A DNA stretch of 64,000 bases from Ostreococcus mediterraneus (taxonomy: Eukaryota > Chlorophyta > Mamiellophyceae > Mamiellales > Bathycoccaceae): assembly GCA_012295225.1 (NCBI GenBank), contig WMKK01000008.1:186001-250000 (forward strand). Direction: 5' to 3'. Of the stretch, positions 55,601 through 63,820 are shown piece after piece. The notes under the pieces are model-generated. The model was not told the origin of the DNA and searched no databases. It was given only the letters and a program-made list of their open reading frames with translations. A program made the translations under genes and the position numbers. The stretch's first letter is position 1, and each line of letters begins with the position of its first letter.

Positions 55601-56057
55601 CGAGAATCATTCGATCGAGCGCCGACGATGTCAGTCGCGTCGATGGAAATCCGCGCCACGGCGGCGGCGGCGGCGGCCCGGGCGGCGGTGGCGGTGGTGG
55701 CGATACAAACATTGGCGTCGGTGGCGTCGACGGCGGTGGCGGCGCGTCGACGGCGAGCGTGCGACGCGATTTCGTCGACGTCGCGACGCGCGGCCGCGCG
55801 CCTCGTCGAGCCACCGCGGCGGCGATCGCCTTTGTCGTCCGCGGCGTCCCGCGCGCGCGGTACGATTCCAACGACGTATCAATCGTGAGCGCAACGCGCG
55901 CGTGCGTGACGATGCCGGCGATGGCGATGGCGATGGCGACGGCGAGGACGAGGAGCACGAGGGACGGCGCGCGGACGACGAAGCGCGCGTACGCACGAAT
56001 CGGACGCCAGGCGCGCGCGTCGGCGGGCGACGACGCGTGAAGCGATGGTCGGTGCAT
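52611..56057 (-). CDS. Dispatched/Patched-like sterol-sensing RND protein
   Basis: 1148 codons from an ATG. One hydrophobic segment near residues 32-50 is followed by a Pro-rich lumenal stretch (PPPPPPPGPPPPPP) and a large soluble domain. The sterol-sensing domain, about 470-620, contains VGIAADDVFVIVACW, the GxxxDD proton-relay motif of the Dispatched/RND group, and continues through LSHSAFSIGITSCTTAVAF. A second set of membrane helices near 1000-1140 carries VGLAIDPISHVTL, an incomplete copy of the motif. The layout of two RND repeats fits Dispatched, Patched or NPC1-type proteins. The algal family has no established cargo; lipid or sterol export is inference. It is not a hedgehog pathway call. 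Confidence 0.87.
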   Translation of the reverse strand: MHRPSLHASSPADARAWRPIRAYARFVVRAPSLVLLVLAVAIAIAIAGIVTHARVALTIDTSLESYRARGTPRTTKAIAAAVARRGARPRVATSTKSRRTLAVDAPPPPSTPPTPMFVSPPPPPPPGPPPPPPWRGFPSTRLTSSALDRMILGLTSKSGVDGHSGQDEFHVIVSVNTNVRRSDAAMRAMRQACVLRRMIEESDGFERVVRDVDGQPARCFSVFNIVDAYAVIGLSEIFAGIRALSDARADVSAGRLALIRQQCALAGQSTSRAAAVAAHGVMCDALGDACGRVMCADVDVRCMIGDSVGMCDFMNAVAVTTEDLVSVARMPVRLDDVADDCRDTDVEDVEDAARGIRTLIAWSAWAPLEAMGVGLFGILLNDAFVNEESSDAMSVRLVFRLRSDGEDAAEWVTSVGRAVVEHFNDDVSMRNAGASATWRHYKAYDALVDEQLASDCMWAVGALTLTTALVLAYAKSTLVALGAAVSIIGATILTHATYYFIYAREWFGVIHIAGVFISVGIAADDVFVIVACWRAASAASKSRDLHDVPDDSALEDIMTSCLSHSAFSIGITSCTTAVAFASNVFSKIVPLKLFAMYMATQIVYLLAVTILVIPSVLVIIAKVQRRVRARNRVADAPTTLDEPPHRRARRTQRSATIDLGDVGTLERFFTHRRALSVFDPFPPVVLERLGHEVHPLIDEWIDASSSALALNARARPRRRNVLERCFACAIRWRRVIVASSVAGVAVAATLASRANINGHDALSLWPKSHAVYKFTTAARSFNSSRYEDAVRVEFTFGVDVKRSAAVANTDKQLHYDGDPVWLDVPSASYDFANPRSQVFLLDLCDALKSSDMVPYVRSNASVNCWISDVDAWIRGGGFGGTHRAGLPLPIDEFRDVFGAYMREVNRHSIIGFKDECADACVAYSAVSVVTTTNREGNALDVKHAHDFWSSWFAARIANGPPETIGAFQSSDSWVLLDTISELKGGALLTVAYSMVMALCILLLCTGNLRCALLATWCIASVVMYFGAFMYLRGWSLGIIEAICVQILVGLAIDPISHVTLCYVATRRTAMTKDERALSALQAVGGAITAGCVSTVAAASCLLGATIVFFTKFATFIVLTLSASYLQAVVVLPMLLSIFGPQFRSPIPA

Positions 56058-56187
56058 CGGTGCGCGCGTCGCGGAGGCGTTGCGATGGCGTCGGCGTCGG
56101 GCGCAGTGGTGGCGCGCGTATGCGTGTGACGATTGGTCGCGACGCGACGGGCGTTGACTGGCAGAAGATGAATGGACATTTTGTGCT

Positions 56188-57048
56188 TTACAACACCACG
56201 GACGCTAGCCACGTTTTCATGTCATCTTTGATGGATGGAATCACGGGTTTTGTGCCGAGGTATGCGTCGAATAGGGCATCGCATAACGCTTGGTCATGAA
56301 TGATACCGATTGACTGGCCGCGGATGCGCGTCTCGAGCGCGCCGCCGATTTTGGCGTGAAAATCAAGCGACGCACCCTTTTGAAACGTCACGCCGTTAAA
56401 TAGCGCCTCGAATCGGTGCAAACTCTTGGAATTCGCACCGAGCGCGGGACGAATGCGCTCGGCGAGCGCGTCGGCGATTTTATCCCCGCCAACGTCTCGA
56501 GCGAAGACGAGCCGAGCCGCGCGTTCGCATCGTCGCAACGCGTCAAACGCGCGTTCCGACTCAGCCATCTCGCCCATCGACGCCCCCGCGCCAAACACCG
56601 CACGCATCGCCTCGCGCACATCACGCGTATTCACATATATCCCACACGCGTAGACTTTAATGCCGACACCGGCGATGCGCTTGATTCGCGCGCCTTTCGC
56701 CCGCAGCGTCAATAAAGCGTCGCCAAAGCGCGTGGATTCAGGAATCTTCAACCCCGTGCGCGGCTCGGTGACGAATCGCACGACCGCTCTCGACGCGTCA
56801 TCGCGCATCGATGCCGACGTCGACGCGAGCATCGCGCGTCGGCACGTCCACGGCGACGGCGCGGCGCGAATCACCCCGCGTTCGCGACGATGCGCTTTAT
56901 CCATCTTCATCATCGTCATCCGCGTGTTCTCGTTCTCGTCGTCATCTTTATCATTCGCCACATCTCGCGCGCGTCGACGACGCCACGCATCGTTGGCGAA
57001 CCACGACGCGTCGCGCGCGGCGCCGCGCGTCGTCGTCGCCGGCGCCAT
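56188..57048 (-). CDS. chalcone-isomerase-like fold protein
   Basis: 286 codons from an ATG. The first 85 residues are Arg/Ala/Asp-rich and contain Met runs, consistent with a transit peptide or disordered tail. The rest has the CHI-like fold signature: GLKIPESTRFGDALLTLRAKGARIKR, VGIKVYACGIYV, FARDVGGDKIADALAERI and the closing GQSIGIIHDQALCDALFDAYLG. Enzymatic chalcone isomerase is restricted to plants with flavonoids, whereas the related fatty-acid-binding proteins (FAP) occur in plastids of algae, so FAP-type lipid binding is the better guess. It is divergent from RPS29. Confidence 0.85.
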   Translation of the reverse strand: MAPATTTRGAARDASWFANDAWRRRRARDVANDKDDDENENTRMTMMKMDKAHRRERGVIRAAPSPWTCRRAMLASTSASMRDDASRAVVRFVTEPRTGLKIPESTRFGDALLTLRAKGARIKRIAGVGIKVYACGIYVNTRDVREAMRAVFGAGASMGEMAESERAFDALRRCERAARLVFARDVGGDKIADALAERIRPALGANSKSLHRFEALFNGVTFQKGASLDFHAKIGGALETRIRGQSIGIIHDQALCDALFDAYLGTKPVIPSIKDDMKTWLASVVL

Positions 57049-57111
57049 GCGACGTCTGACGAGTTCGAGGCGCGCGCGTCTCGGGCGTCGTTCTCGCTAA
57101 ACCCTCAATCG

Positions 57112-57197
57112 ACCAATCGTGACCCAAGGCATGGGGACTCGGTGACGCCACCAGGGTCCTAGAGGGACTCGTCTTGGGTCAGGACTCGTCGATTGGT
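57112..57197. promoter_or_regulatory. long inverted repeat with nested hairpin upstream of RPS29
   Basis: An 8+9 base arm, ACCAATCG plus TGACCCAAG (57112-57128), pairs perfectly with CTTGGGTCA plus CGATTGGT (57173-57181 and 57190-57197), with an 8-base bulge GGACTCGT on the 3' side. Inside the loop, GGAC and GTCC enclose GGTG and CACC, giving a second hairpin. The heptamer GGACTCG occurs three times (57135, 57165, 57182). It could be an RNA element in the RPS29 leader or paired protein-binding sites in the divergent promoter. Confidence 0.6.
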
Positions 57198-57282
57198 GAG
57201 TGATACATGTCCAGCCCCGCCACGCGCGCGCGGTCCTCGTCGTCGCATCCGTCTTAATCACGCACGCAACTCTCACGAAAAC

Positions 57283-58000
57283 ATGGGACACCAAGACGTT
57301 TGGGCGTCGCACCCGGCGCAATACGGTAAAGGCTCCCGCCGATGGTGCGTACACGCGCGTACGCTCGCGCGCGCGCGCGACGACGGCGACGGAATGATGG
57401 ATGTGGTGTGGTGTGGGTGGCGCGCGCGATCGATCGCGGGGCGCGCGTGTGGCGGTCGCATCGTCGACGCGGGGTGCGACGGCGCGCGACCGGGGCGGGA
57501 ATTGGCGCAAAGATATTCGCGGCGCGCGTTTCGAGCGCGCGAGGGCGCGTGTGGGCGAGGGGCGCGCGGGCGGCGGGCGGCGGATGGATGCGCCCTAGGG
57601 CTTTGCTTGGGGTTTGCGGTCGCGCGCGCGCGTCCCTCGCGCGACGGCGTACGGCGGCGACACTGCGGTGGCGCGCGCGCGCGTGGTGTAGAACGCGTTG
57701 ACTGACGCGATTTTGTCTATGTGTGCACGTTTTCACTCGACAGCCGCGTTTGCGAAAACCAGTGGGCTATCATTCGCAAGTACAACTTGAACATTTGCCG
57801 TCAGTGCTTCCGCGAGTACGCCAAGGATATCGGTTTCGTCAAGGTGAGTGCGCGGCTGATGATTGCGCGGCGTGCGCGATGTGCTTTGCGTGCGATATGC
57901 GTGATGTGTGCACGTTCTGCGCGGCGTGCGCGCGCGTGTGTGTTTGTCGAACGCGTCGACTGACTTTGGATTTTTTCGCTCGGCGGCGCAGAACAACTAA
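57283..58000 (+). CDS. RPS29: ribosomal protein RPS29 (uS14), three exons
   Basis: A spliced gene: exons 57283-57344, 57744-57843 and 57992-58000, with GT...AG introns of 399 and 148 bases. The joined product is 56 residues, the family length: [20 protein letters not shown], then [34 protein letters not shown] and a terminal NN. The zinc site is CxxC (CRVC) plus CxxC (CRQC). The donors are GTGCGT and GTGAGT. Both introns have ACTGAC about 27-42 bases before the AG. The third exon codes only two residues and the stop. The protein sits in the head of the small ribosomal subunit. The upstream region holds a telo-box-like TAAACCCTC at 57098, as in many plant ribosomal protein promoters. Confidence 0.93.
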
Positions 58001-58193
58001 AAACTTGAGCGAATCTCGCGATTCCCTTTTAGGTAGCCAACGTAGTCACGTGGTCAGCTCGATGGTGGTCGAGATTAGTTGTTGATGTAATGAGACCCTG
58101 AACTATATAACATCGATTGATGAACGCGGCACGAATCTAGAATTGTCGACGTTCAACGACCTCGGACGCTCAACCACAAACGCGGCGTCGACG

Positions 58194-58889
58194 CTATTCG
58201 TCGGCGTCGGCGGCGTACTCGACGCCCTCTACATCCTCGATCACCCAGTCTCGCAAGTTTCTAGACAACACAACAGCATCTGGTGGCTCTATGCGCTTGT
58301 AGTAGTTTTTCAACACCTCCCCTTTGACAAATCCAAACCGGTCGTAAAACGCGAACGCCTGCTCGTTGTTCGTCTGCACGTGCAAATACGCATCCTTGAT
58401 GTACTCATCCCTCGACGCCTCGTTCAACGCGTGCTGCAACAGTCTAGATCCTATTTTCCCATCCCTATACGCCGCATAGACGCCGAGCGTCATGATATAC
58501 AAGCGCGCACCATCGCCTCGAGGGTCGAGCTCCAACCGACACGCCACAGCGCCGACGACGGCGCCATCCGCGTACGCCAACTGCGTCGTCTTCCCCGCGC
58601 GCGAGCAATCCTCATAAAACTTATCCTGCGTGATGTAGGCGATACACATCATCGACGTCTCGTCAGTCACGCGCCGACGCACCGCGCGCGGCGGCGAACG
58701 CAGCCTCGTCACCGAAACCGCGCGACAGCCAGTCCCATCGAGTCCAAATCATTCGCAAATCATTCGCGCCTCGCGCCTCGCCGCGCCTCGACGCACCACG
58801 TATCGCACGGGAAAAATCACCGAATTCAGCTTTCGCAACTCGTGCTCGTTCTCCGCGCACACGTCGCGAAATGTCACGCGCGTGCCCAT
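58194..58889 (-). CDS. NAA50: N-alpha-acetyltransferase 50 (NAA50), two exons
   Basis: Exon 1 is 58889 down to 58797 and exon 2 is 58625 down to 58194, giving 174 residues. The intron 58796-58626 has a GTGCGT donor, an ACTGAC branch sequence about 40 bases before the acceptor, and CAG. The joined text reads RKLNSVIFPVRY then V-DKFYEDC, which aligns with the NAA50 start VIFPVSYNDKFY. The GNAT core shows YIMTLGVYAAYRDGKIGSRLL (acetyl-CoA loop, with RxxGxG altered to RDGKIG), YLHVQTNNEQAFAFYDRFGF and KNYYKRIEPPDA, the substrate loop of this family. NAA50 acetylates N-terminal Met of nascent chains, with NatA. Unspliced, the two parts sit in different frames. Confidence 0.92.
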
Positions 58890-58946
58890 AGGCGAGGCGC
58901 GCACTCGAGTGTGGCGTCCGCAGAGCGCGCCCCTCGCTCCGCGTAC

Positions 58947-60437
58947 ATGCGCGCGACACCGCGCGCGACCACGCACGCGCACCGCACGGCGTCGTCTCGC
59001 GCGGAGTCCACTGCGTCGTCCTCGAGCGCACCGCGCGCGATGCGATCGATGCATCGCGCGGGCGAGGCGCTGACGCGGGCGTTGCATCGTGATTCAAACG
59101 CATCCACAGCGCGGCGTTGGGCGTCGTTTTCGACGCGCGCGTCGGCGCTTCGGCAGCCAGAGGACGCGCGGGCGAGCGTGAGTGATGTGGCGAGAGTGCG
59201 ATTGGAGCGCGCGGCCAAGGCGTTGAAGCTTGAGCGCGAGCAAGGGTGGATTGATGTACGCGGGCAACGGGCGACGTTTAGCGAATTCGCGAAACGCGAG
59301 CTCACGCGGTTATCGGATGCGTTTGAGTCGTCGAGCGCGGAGAAAGCGGAGTGGGAACGCGTGTGTGCGGATAGGTTTGGCGTGTATGCGTCGCTGACGG
59401 CGAGTGAGCGCGAAGCGGTGGTACGGGCGGCGGAGGAGTTGCTCGCGGGCGGGACGACGACGACGTCGGTTACTCGAGGCGTCGAAGAGGAGGCGGCGAG
59501 CGAGGTAGTGCAGACGACGACGCCGACGTCTCAGAAGAAGGCGGGGAAACAGAGTATAATTGAGGGCGAGGCGTGGGGTCACGCGCTCGAGCAAGGGCAG
59601 ATTAGAAGGCGTGAGGTTGAGGCGGTGATGCGTAACGCTGACGGCGCCTCTTCGAGCGGCGACGACGTATTGGGCACGGGCGGAGGCAATCAAGAACAAG
59701 GAAGTGGTGCGTGGTTTCAGCTTCGTGCGAGTCGATTGACTGCGAGTGCGTTCAGTAACGCCATCGGGTTCTGGAGGGAAGGTAGAAACGAGCTTTGGGA
59801 GGAGAAACTTGGCTTGCGCGAGGGATTTTCTGGCAACGAAGCGACCGAGTGGGGGTCGTCGAGAGAAGACGAGGCCGTTAAAATTTATGAAGCTCTTACG
59901 CAAAAGAAAGTTTCGCACTTGTTGTTTCACTTGCTTTCGTCGGATGAAGCTGAACTATGGATTGGGGCGTCGCCTGATGGGTTGATTGGAACCAACGCGG
60001 CGGACACCGACGGCGGTCCCGGCGGCGTGTTGGAAGTCAAGTGTCCATTCAATAAAGGCCAACCAATGTCCGCCAAGCCTTACCCTACGGTGCCGTGGTA
60101 CTACATTCCGCAAGTCCAAGGTTTGATGGCTGTATTCGATCGTCCATGGGTTGATTTGTTTTGTTACACCGTCAACGGAGGATGTGCCGTGTATCGCGTC
60201 GAGCGCAACCGCGAGTACTGGGCGTTGATGTACGAGTCTCTGAGCGATTTTTGGTGGCAGCACATCATTCCAGGCAAACATGCTTTGGCAGCGGGGAAAG
60301 ATTTCGAGCGATATCGACCAAAAGCTGAACATCCGACATGCGCAAAGCTGAAGCAGTGGAGTCGAGACATTTCGAATTCGAGCGTGACAACGTTCATCAG
60401 CCCGCGAGAGGTTGAGGAGATTCGTCGCAAGTTGTAA
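58947..60437 (+). CDS. YqaJ/lambda-exonuclease-type PD-(D/E)XK nuclease
   Basis: 496 codons from the ATG at 58947, with ATG 59040 as an alternative. The open frame extends far upstream over NAA50 but not as a protein. The start is Arg/Ala/Ser-rich with RRWASFSTRASA, which suggests mitochondrial or plastid import. The C-terminal 250 residues are a YqaJ-type nuclease: FQLRASRLTASAF, TEWGSSREDEAV, LWIGASPDGLIG (D344), VLEVKCPF (E363, K365) and YYIPQVQGLMAV. The PD-(D/E)XK triad is complete. Phage lambda exonuclease and YqaJ are recombination 5'-3' exonucleases. Similar genes are known in plant and algal nuclear genomes, where an organelle DNA role is plausible but unproven. Confidence 0.85.
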   Translation: MRATPRATTHAHRTASSRAESTASSSSAPRAMRSMHRAGEALTRALHRDSNASTARRWASFSTRASALRQPEDARASVSDVARVRLERAAKALKLEREQGWIDVRGQRATFSEFAKRELTRLSDAFESSSAEKAEWERVCADRFGVYASLTASEREAVVRAAEELLAGGTTTTSVTRGVEEEAASEVVQTTTPTSQKKAGKQSIIEGEAWGHALEQGQIRRREVEAVMRNADGASSSGDDVLGTGGGNQEQGSGAWFQLRASRLTASAFSNAIGFWREGRNELWEEKLGLREGFSGNEATEWGSSREDEAVKIYEALTQKKVSHLLFHLLSSDEAELWIGASPDGLIGTNAADTDGGPGGVLEVKCPFNKGQPMSAKPYPTVPWYYIPQVQGLMAVFDRPWVDLFCYTVNGGCAVYRVERNREYWALMYESLSDFWWQHIIPGKHALAAGKDFERYRPKAEHPTCAKLKQWSRDISNSSVTTFISPREVEEIRRKL

Positions 60438-60465
60438 TTTGCGTTTTGTAACATTAAAATAATAA

Positions 60466-63099
60466 TCATGCGTCCCAATTGAGTGCATGCTGGTACACCT
60501 CCTCGTATGTGCTCACGAAATACACTTCTAAGCCTTCTCGGATGTCTTCAGAAAGCTCGTCGTAGTCCTTCTTGTTTCCCTCCGGAAAGATGAGCGTCTT
60601 GACTCCGCTTCTTCGCGCGGCTATGGTCTTCTCCTTTACGCCCCCGATCGGCAAAACCCGACCAGTGAGAGTCACTTCACCAGTCATAGCTAAATTTGGT
60701 TTCACCGGTTTGTTCATAGCCAGCGACATCATCGCCGTAATCATGGTGCAACCCGCGCTGGGACCATCCTTTGGCGTGGCGCCGGCGGGCACGTGCATGT
60801 GCAAAGACGTATTCGCTAAATACGTGTTACCCGGATCTTTCGTTTCAAGAAAGTGTCGCGAAAAGGTGTGAGCAATCGTCGATGATTCCTTCATGACGTC
60901 TCCGAGCTGCCCGGTGGTCTTCAATGCGCCCTTGCCTTCGCCTTCGTCGACTGGCGTGCACTCAATGTACAACGTGCTGCCACCCATAGCGGTCCAGGCC
61001 AAGCCAGTGACGACACCCGGAGGGGTCACGTCGTAAATTCTATCCGTCGCAAACGGAGGATGGCCGACGTAATCGAACAAGTCACCAACATCGACGGTGA
61101 TTGACTCGATTGGTTTGCCTTCGCTCTTCGCTCGGGCAACCTTGAGCGCGACTTTACGGTAAATCTTTTCGAGGTGCTTCTGTAAATTACGCACGCCGGC
61201 TTCACGGCAGTAATCGCCAATAAGCTTCGCCATAGCCTCGTCCGTTATGTTAGTTGACACGTCCTTAAGACCGCTCTTCTCCTTTGCGGTTTTTTCCAAG
61301 TACGTCCGCGCAATCTGCACCTTTTCATCAGCAATGTATCCTGACAGTCGCACAACTTCCATACGGTCGAGCAAGGGCCCTGGAATGGTGTCCAGCACGT
61401 TGGCCGTGCAGATGAATAACACTTTACTCAAGTCCACTGGCACATCGAGGTAGTGGTCTAAGAACGTGCCGTTCTGTTCGGGATCTAAGAGCTCGAGCAA
61501 TGCGCTCGCCGGATCGCCCTGGTACCCTCGACCGAGCTTATCGATTTCATCAATGAGCACGACAGGGTTGCACACTCCAGTGGTTTTCAAGCACTGCACC
61601 AGCTTCCCGGGCATTGCACCCACATACGTTCGACGGTGACCTTTAATTTCTGCCACGTCACTCATGCCACCGACCGAGAACCTATAGAACTTGCGATCGA
61701 GCGCGGTGGCGATGGATTGCCCAATCGACGTCTTACCAACGCCAGGGGGGCCAACCATGGTGATGATCTTCCCTTGCGTCGAACCCATCAACTGACCGAC
61801 AGCGATGAACTCCAAAATTCGTTCTTTAACGTCTTCGAGGCCATAATGATCCGCATCGAGTACAGTTTGCGCATGCGCGATGTCCAGCTTTTCGTCGCCG
61901 ACGATGCCCCACGGCAACGACGTGAGCCATTCAAGGTAGTTTCGCGTCACGTTGAACTCACTCGACGATGGTTCCAGACCACTTAGCTTTTGAAGTTCCT
62001 CATCAATTACCTTCTTCGTCTCTTCAGGTACGCTTGATCGCTTGGGCTCAAATCTTTTTTCAAACTTTTCGATGAGCGCCGTTTTATCGTCGCGCTCCAT
62101 GCCGAGCTCCTTCTTAATTGACTTAAGCTGTTCCATCAGAAAATACCGGCGCTGGTCACCCGAAATCTTTTCTTCGACCTTTTTACCAATATCCGCCTGA
62201 AGCTTGCCAATCTCAACCTCTTTCTTGAGCAACTCGAGAGTGGCGTCTAAGCGCTCCTTGACTGAAAGCGCTTCGAGAATTTCCTGCAACTGCGTGTCGT
62301 CAGCGCTGCACATGGAAGCCCCTAAATCTGCGAGCTTGGGTGGATCCTGAAAGTCATTAAAGTTTTGTGCAAAGTATTGCAACGTTTCTTTGTGCAAAGG
62401 GTTCGTTTTGAGCAAATCTTTGATCGTGGCGACGACTTCGTTGGTCGTCGCTTTGATGATGTCATCGTTCGCGTCGTACTTTTCATCCTTCAAATGCTCC
62501 ACCTTTACAACCATAGGATCGCGCTTCATCGTCCCGAGCTTGCGCAAGCGGCGATGCCCGAGTAATAACAACGTCGCTGCTTCCTTTTCGTTGTTCGAAT
62601 CCGCCGGAATACGCACGATATTATGCACTTGCGCAAACGTCCCGATGTCGTGCATGTGGTCCGCGGGGTCGCGCTCCTCCTCCTCTTCCCCATCCAGCCC
62701 CATCGTCGTCGTCGTGCGCGCCTTACTCAACCCAGCAAATACGTCATCGTCATCGCTCGCGTGTCTGCTTTTCGCCATAGCCGCGATGGCTTCATCGCTA
62801 CGCTGTAAGAACGCCCCCACGTACGCCTGTCCCCGGTTACGCATATCCTCCAATTCGGCAATCAACTTTTCATCCGTAATCTTCACCGGCATGATAATGC
62901 CAGGCATGAGCGGCCGACGAGGCAATGGCACTGCGAGTACCTGCGGGTGCGAACTCGGATGCCCCGCGCTAACCATGATCCCACCGGTACTTGAGCCAGA
63001 GTCGAACGACGCGCCCGACGCGCCGTCGCCCTCCGCCCCACGCACAAACGCGTTGGACCCACGCGCGCGTCGTATATCCCCAGCGCCCAGTTTATCCAT
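60466..63099 (-). CDS. LON: ATP-dependent Lon protease
   Basis: 877 codons from the ATG at 63099 (the frame opens one codon earlier with TTG). The LON substrate-binding domain begins near [18 protein letters not shown]. The AAA+ module has [15 protein letters not shown] (about residue 448) and [18 protein letters not shown]. The Ser-Lys protease domain has [10 protein letters not shown] (Ser about 780) and [14 protein letters not shown] (Lys about 820). All catalytic parts are present. The type matches mitochondrial Lon more than peroxisomal Lon2, and the C-terminus (NWDA) has no SKL. No clear presequence is seen at the N-terminus, so a short upstream exon or a different first Met is possible. 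It is divergent from SPCS1. Confidence 0.95.
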   Translation of the reverse strand: MDKLGAGDIRRARGSNAFVRGAEGDGASGASFDSGSSTGGIMVSAGHPSSHPQVLAVPLPRRPLMPGIIMPVKITDEKLIAELEDMRNRGQAYVGAFLQRSDEAIAAMAKSRHASDDDDVFAGLSKARTTTTMGLDGEEEEERDPADHMHDIGTFAQVHNIVRIPADSNNEKEAATLLLLGHRRLRKLGTMKRDPMVVKVEHLKDEKYDANDDIIKATTNEVVATIKDLLKTNPLHKETLQYFAQNFNDFQDPPKLADLGASMCSADDTQLQEILEALSVKERLDATLELLKKEVEIGKLQADIGKKVEEKISGDQRRYFLMEQLKSIKKELGMERDDKTALIEKFEKRFEPKRSSVPEETKKVIDEELQKLSGLEPSSSEFNVTRNYLEWLTSLPWGIVGDEKLDIAHAQTVLDADHYGLEDVKERILEFIAVGQLMGSTQGKIITMVGPPGVGKTSIGQSIATALDRKFYRFSVGGMSDVAEIKGHRRTYVGAMPGKLVQCLKTTGVCNPVVLIDEIDKLGRGYQGDPASALLELLDPEQNGTFLDHYLDVPVDLSKVLFICTANVLDTIPGPLLDRMEVVRLSGYIADEKVQIARTYLEKTAKEKSGLKDVSTNITDEAMAKLIGDYCREAGVRNLQKHLEKIYRKVALKVARAKSEGKPIESITVDVGDLFDYVGHPPFATDRIYDVTPPGVVTGLAWTAMGGSTLYIECTPVDEGEGKGALKTTGQLGDVMKESSTIAHTFSRHFLETKDPGNTYLANTSLHMHVPAGATPKDGPSAGCTMITAMMSLAMNKPVKPNLAMTGEVTLTGRVLPIGGVKEKTIAARRSGVKTLIFPEGNKKDYDELSEDIREGLEVYFVSTYEEVYQHALNWDA

Positions 63100-63592
63100 C
63101 AATGGCGTCGCTAACTTTGCAGATGTGTTATATAAAGCTGTGTATCGTCAATGCGGCGGCACACACGTCAGTCTTTGTGTTCTTTTCGCGCCGTGTTCGC
63201 GCGCGCCAGGCACCCATAACGCCATCGAATCTTACACGCACCTCCACTCACACCATCGCGCACGCGCCCTCCGCGCGCGCGAACACACACGTTCAGCGCG
63301 CCTTCACGCGCGAACACCGTCTGCGCCCACCGTCGACGCGCGTACGCGCGCATAAGGTGCGTCATTCAGAATCAATCCAATCGAAGGACAACGAACCACC
63401 GCTTGGCGTTCCGTGCGTTCGGCGCGCGCGCCCCGTCGCCGTCACCGCTTAGAGTGCGTTCGTGTCGTCCGTGTGCGCTGCTCGCCGCTCGCCGCTCGCC
63501 GCTCGCCGCGTCGCGCGGTTGCCTCAATCGCCGTGCGCGCGAGTGACGTTGACGTCACTTCGCGCCCGTCGAACGAGTCGACCGCACTCGCG
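63100..63592. promoter_or_regulatory. divergent upstream region of Lon and SPCS1
   Basis: About 490 bases. GTTATATAAAG near 63126-63136 is a TATA-like element very close to the Lon ATG, where it reads TTTATATAAC on the minus strand. The central part is rich in CACAC and CGCG. An open frame leads into SPCS1 but opens with GTG. I see no convincing additional protein or RNA gene. Confidence 0.4.
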
Positions 63593-63820
63593 ATGGATTA
63601 CGCCGGCCAGCGGCTCGCCGAGCGCGTCGCGCAGGTCGTCATGACGGCGTTCACGTGCGCCGGATTCGCGTACGGGTATTACGCCGGGTCGTATCGGGCG
63701 ATGTTGACGGTGTTCGCGAGCGGGTGCGTGGCGGCAACCGTCGCGAGCGCGCCGGCGTGGGGGGTATATCGTCGACATCCCGTGCGGTGGGCGAGTGCGC
63801 CGACGAAAGCTAATCGTTAA
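63593..63820 (+). CDS. SPCS1: signal peptidase complex subunit 1 (SPC12)
   Basis: 75 codons from the ATG at 63593, which begins MDYAGQRLAERVAQVV, the exact start pattern of SPCS1 (MDYxGQKLAEQ). An upstream frame extension opens with GTG and would add a basic tail not seen in the family. Two hydrophobic segments at about 15-35 and 40-58 (TAFTCAGFAYGYYAGSYRAM, then LTVFASGCVAATVASA) give a hairpin with both ends cytosolic. The closing PAWGVYRRHPVRWASAP matches the PxWPxYRRHPLxW end. It is a non-catalytic subunit of the ER signal peptidase complex. Length equals the family norm. Confidence 0.92.
   Translation: MDYAGQRLAERVAQVVMTAFTCAGFAYGYYAGSYRAMLTVFASGCVAATVASAPAWGVYRRHPVRWASAPTKANR

Noticed and set aside
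57097-57736. Several Arg-rich frames around RPS29 intron 1
   Set aside because: They follow the CG-repeat composition of the promoter and intron; splicing into RPS29 explains the region.
58143-58946. Long open frame running into the YqaJ nuclease from upstream
   Set aside because: It lies antisense over NAA50, is Arg/His-rich without family pattern, and the frame is better explained by the GC-rich code of the opposite gene.
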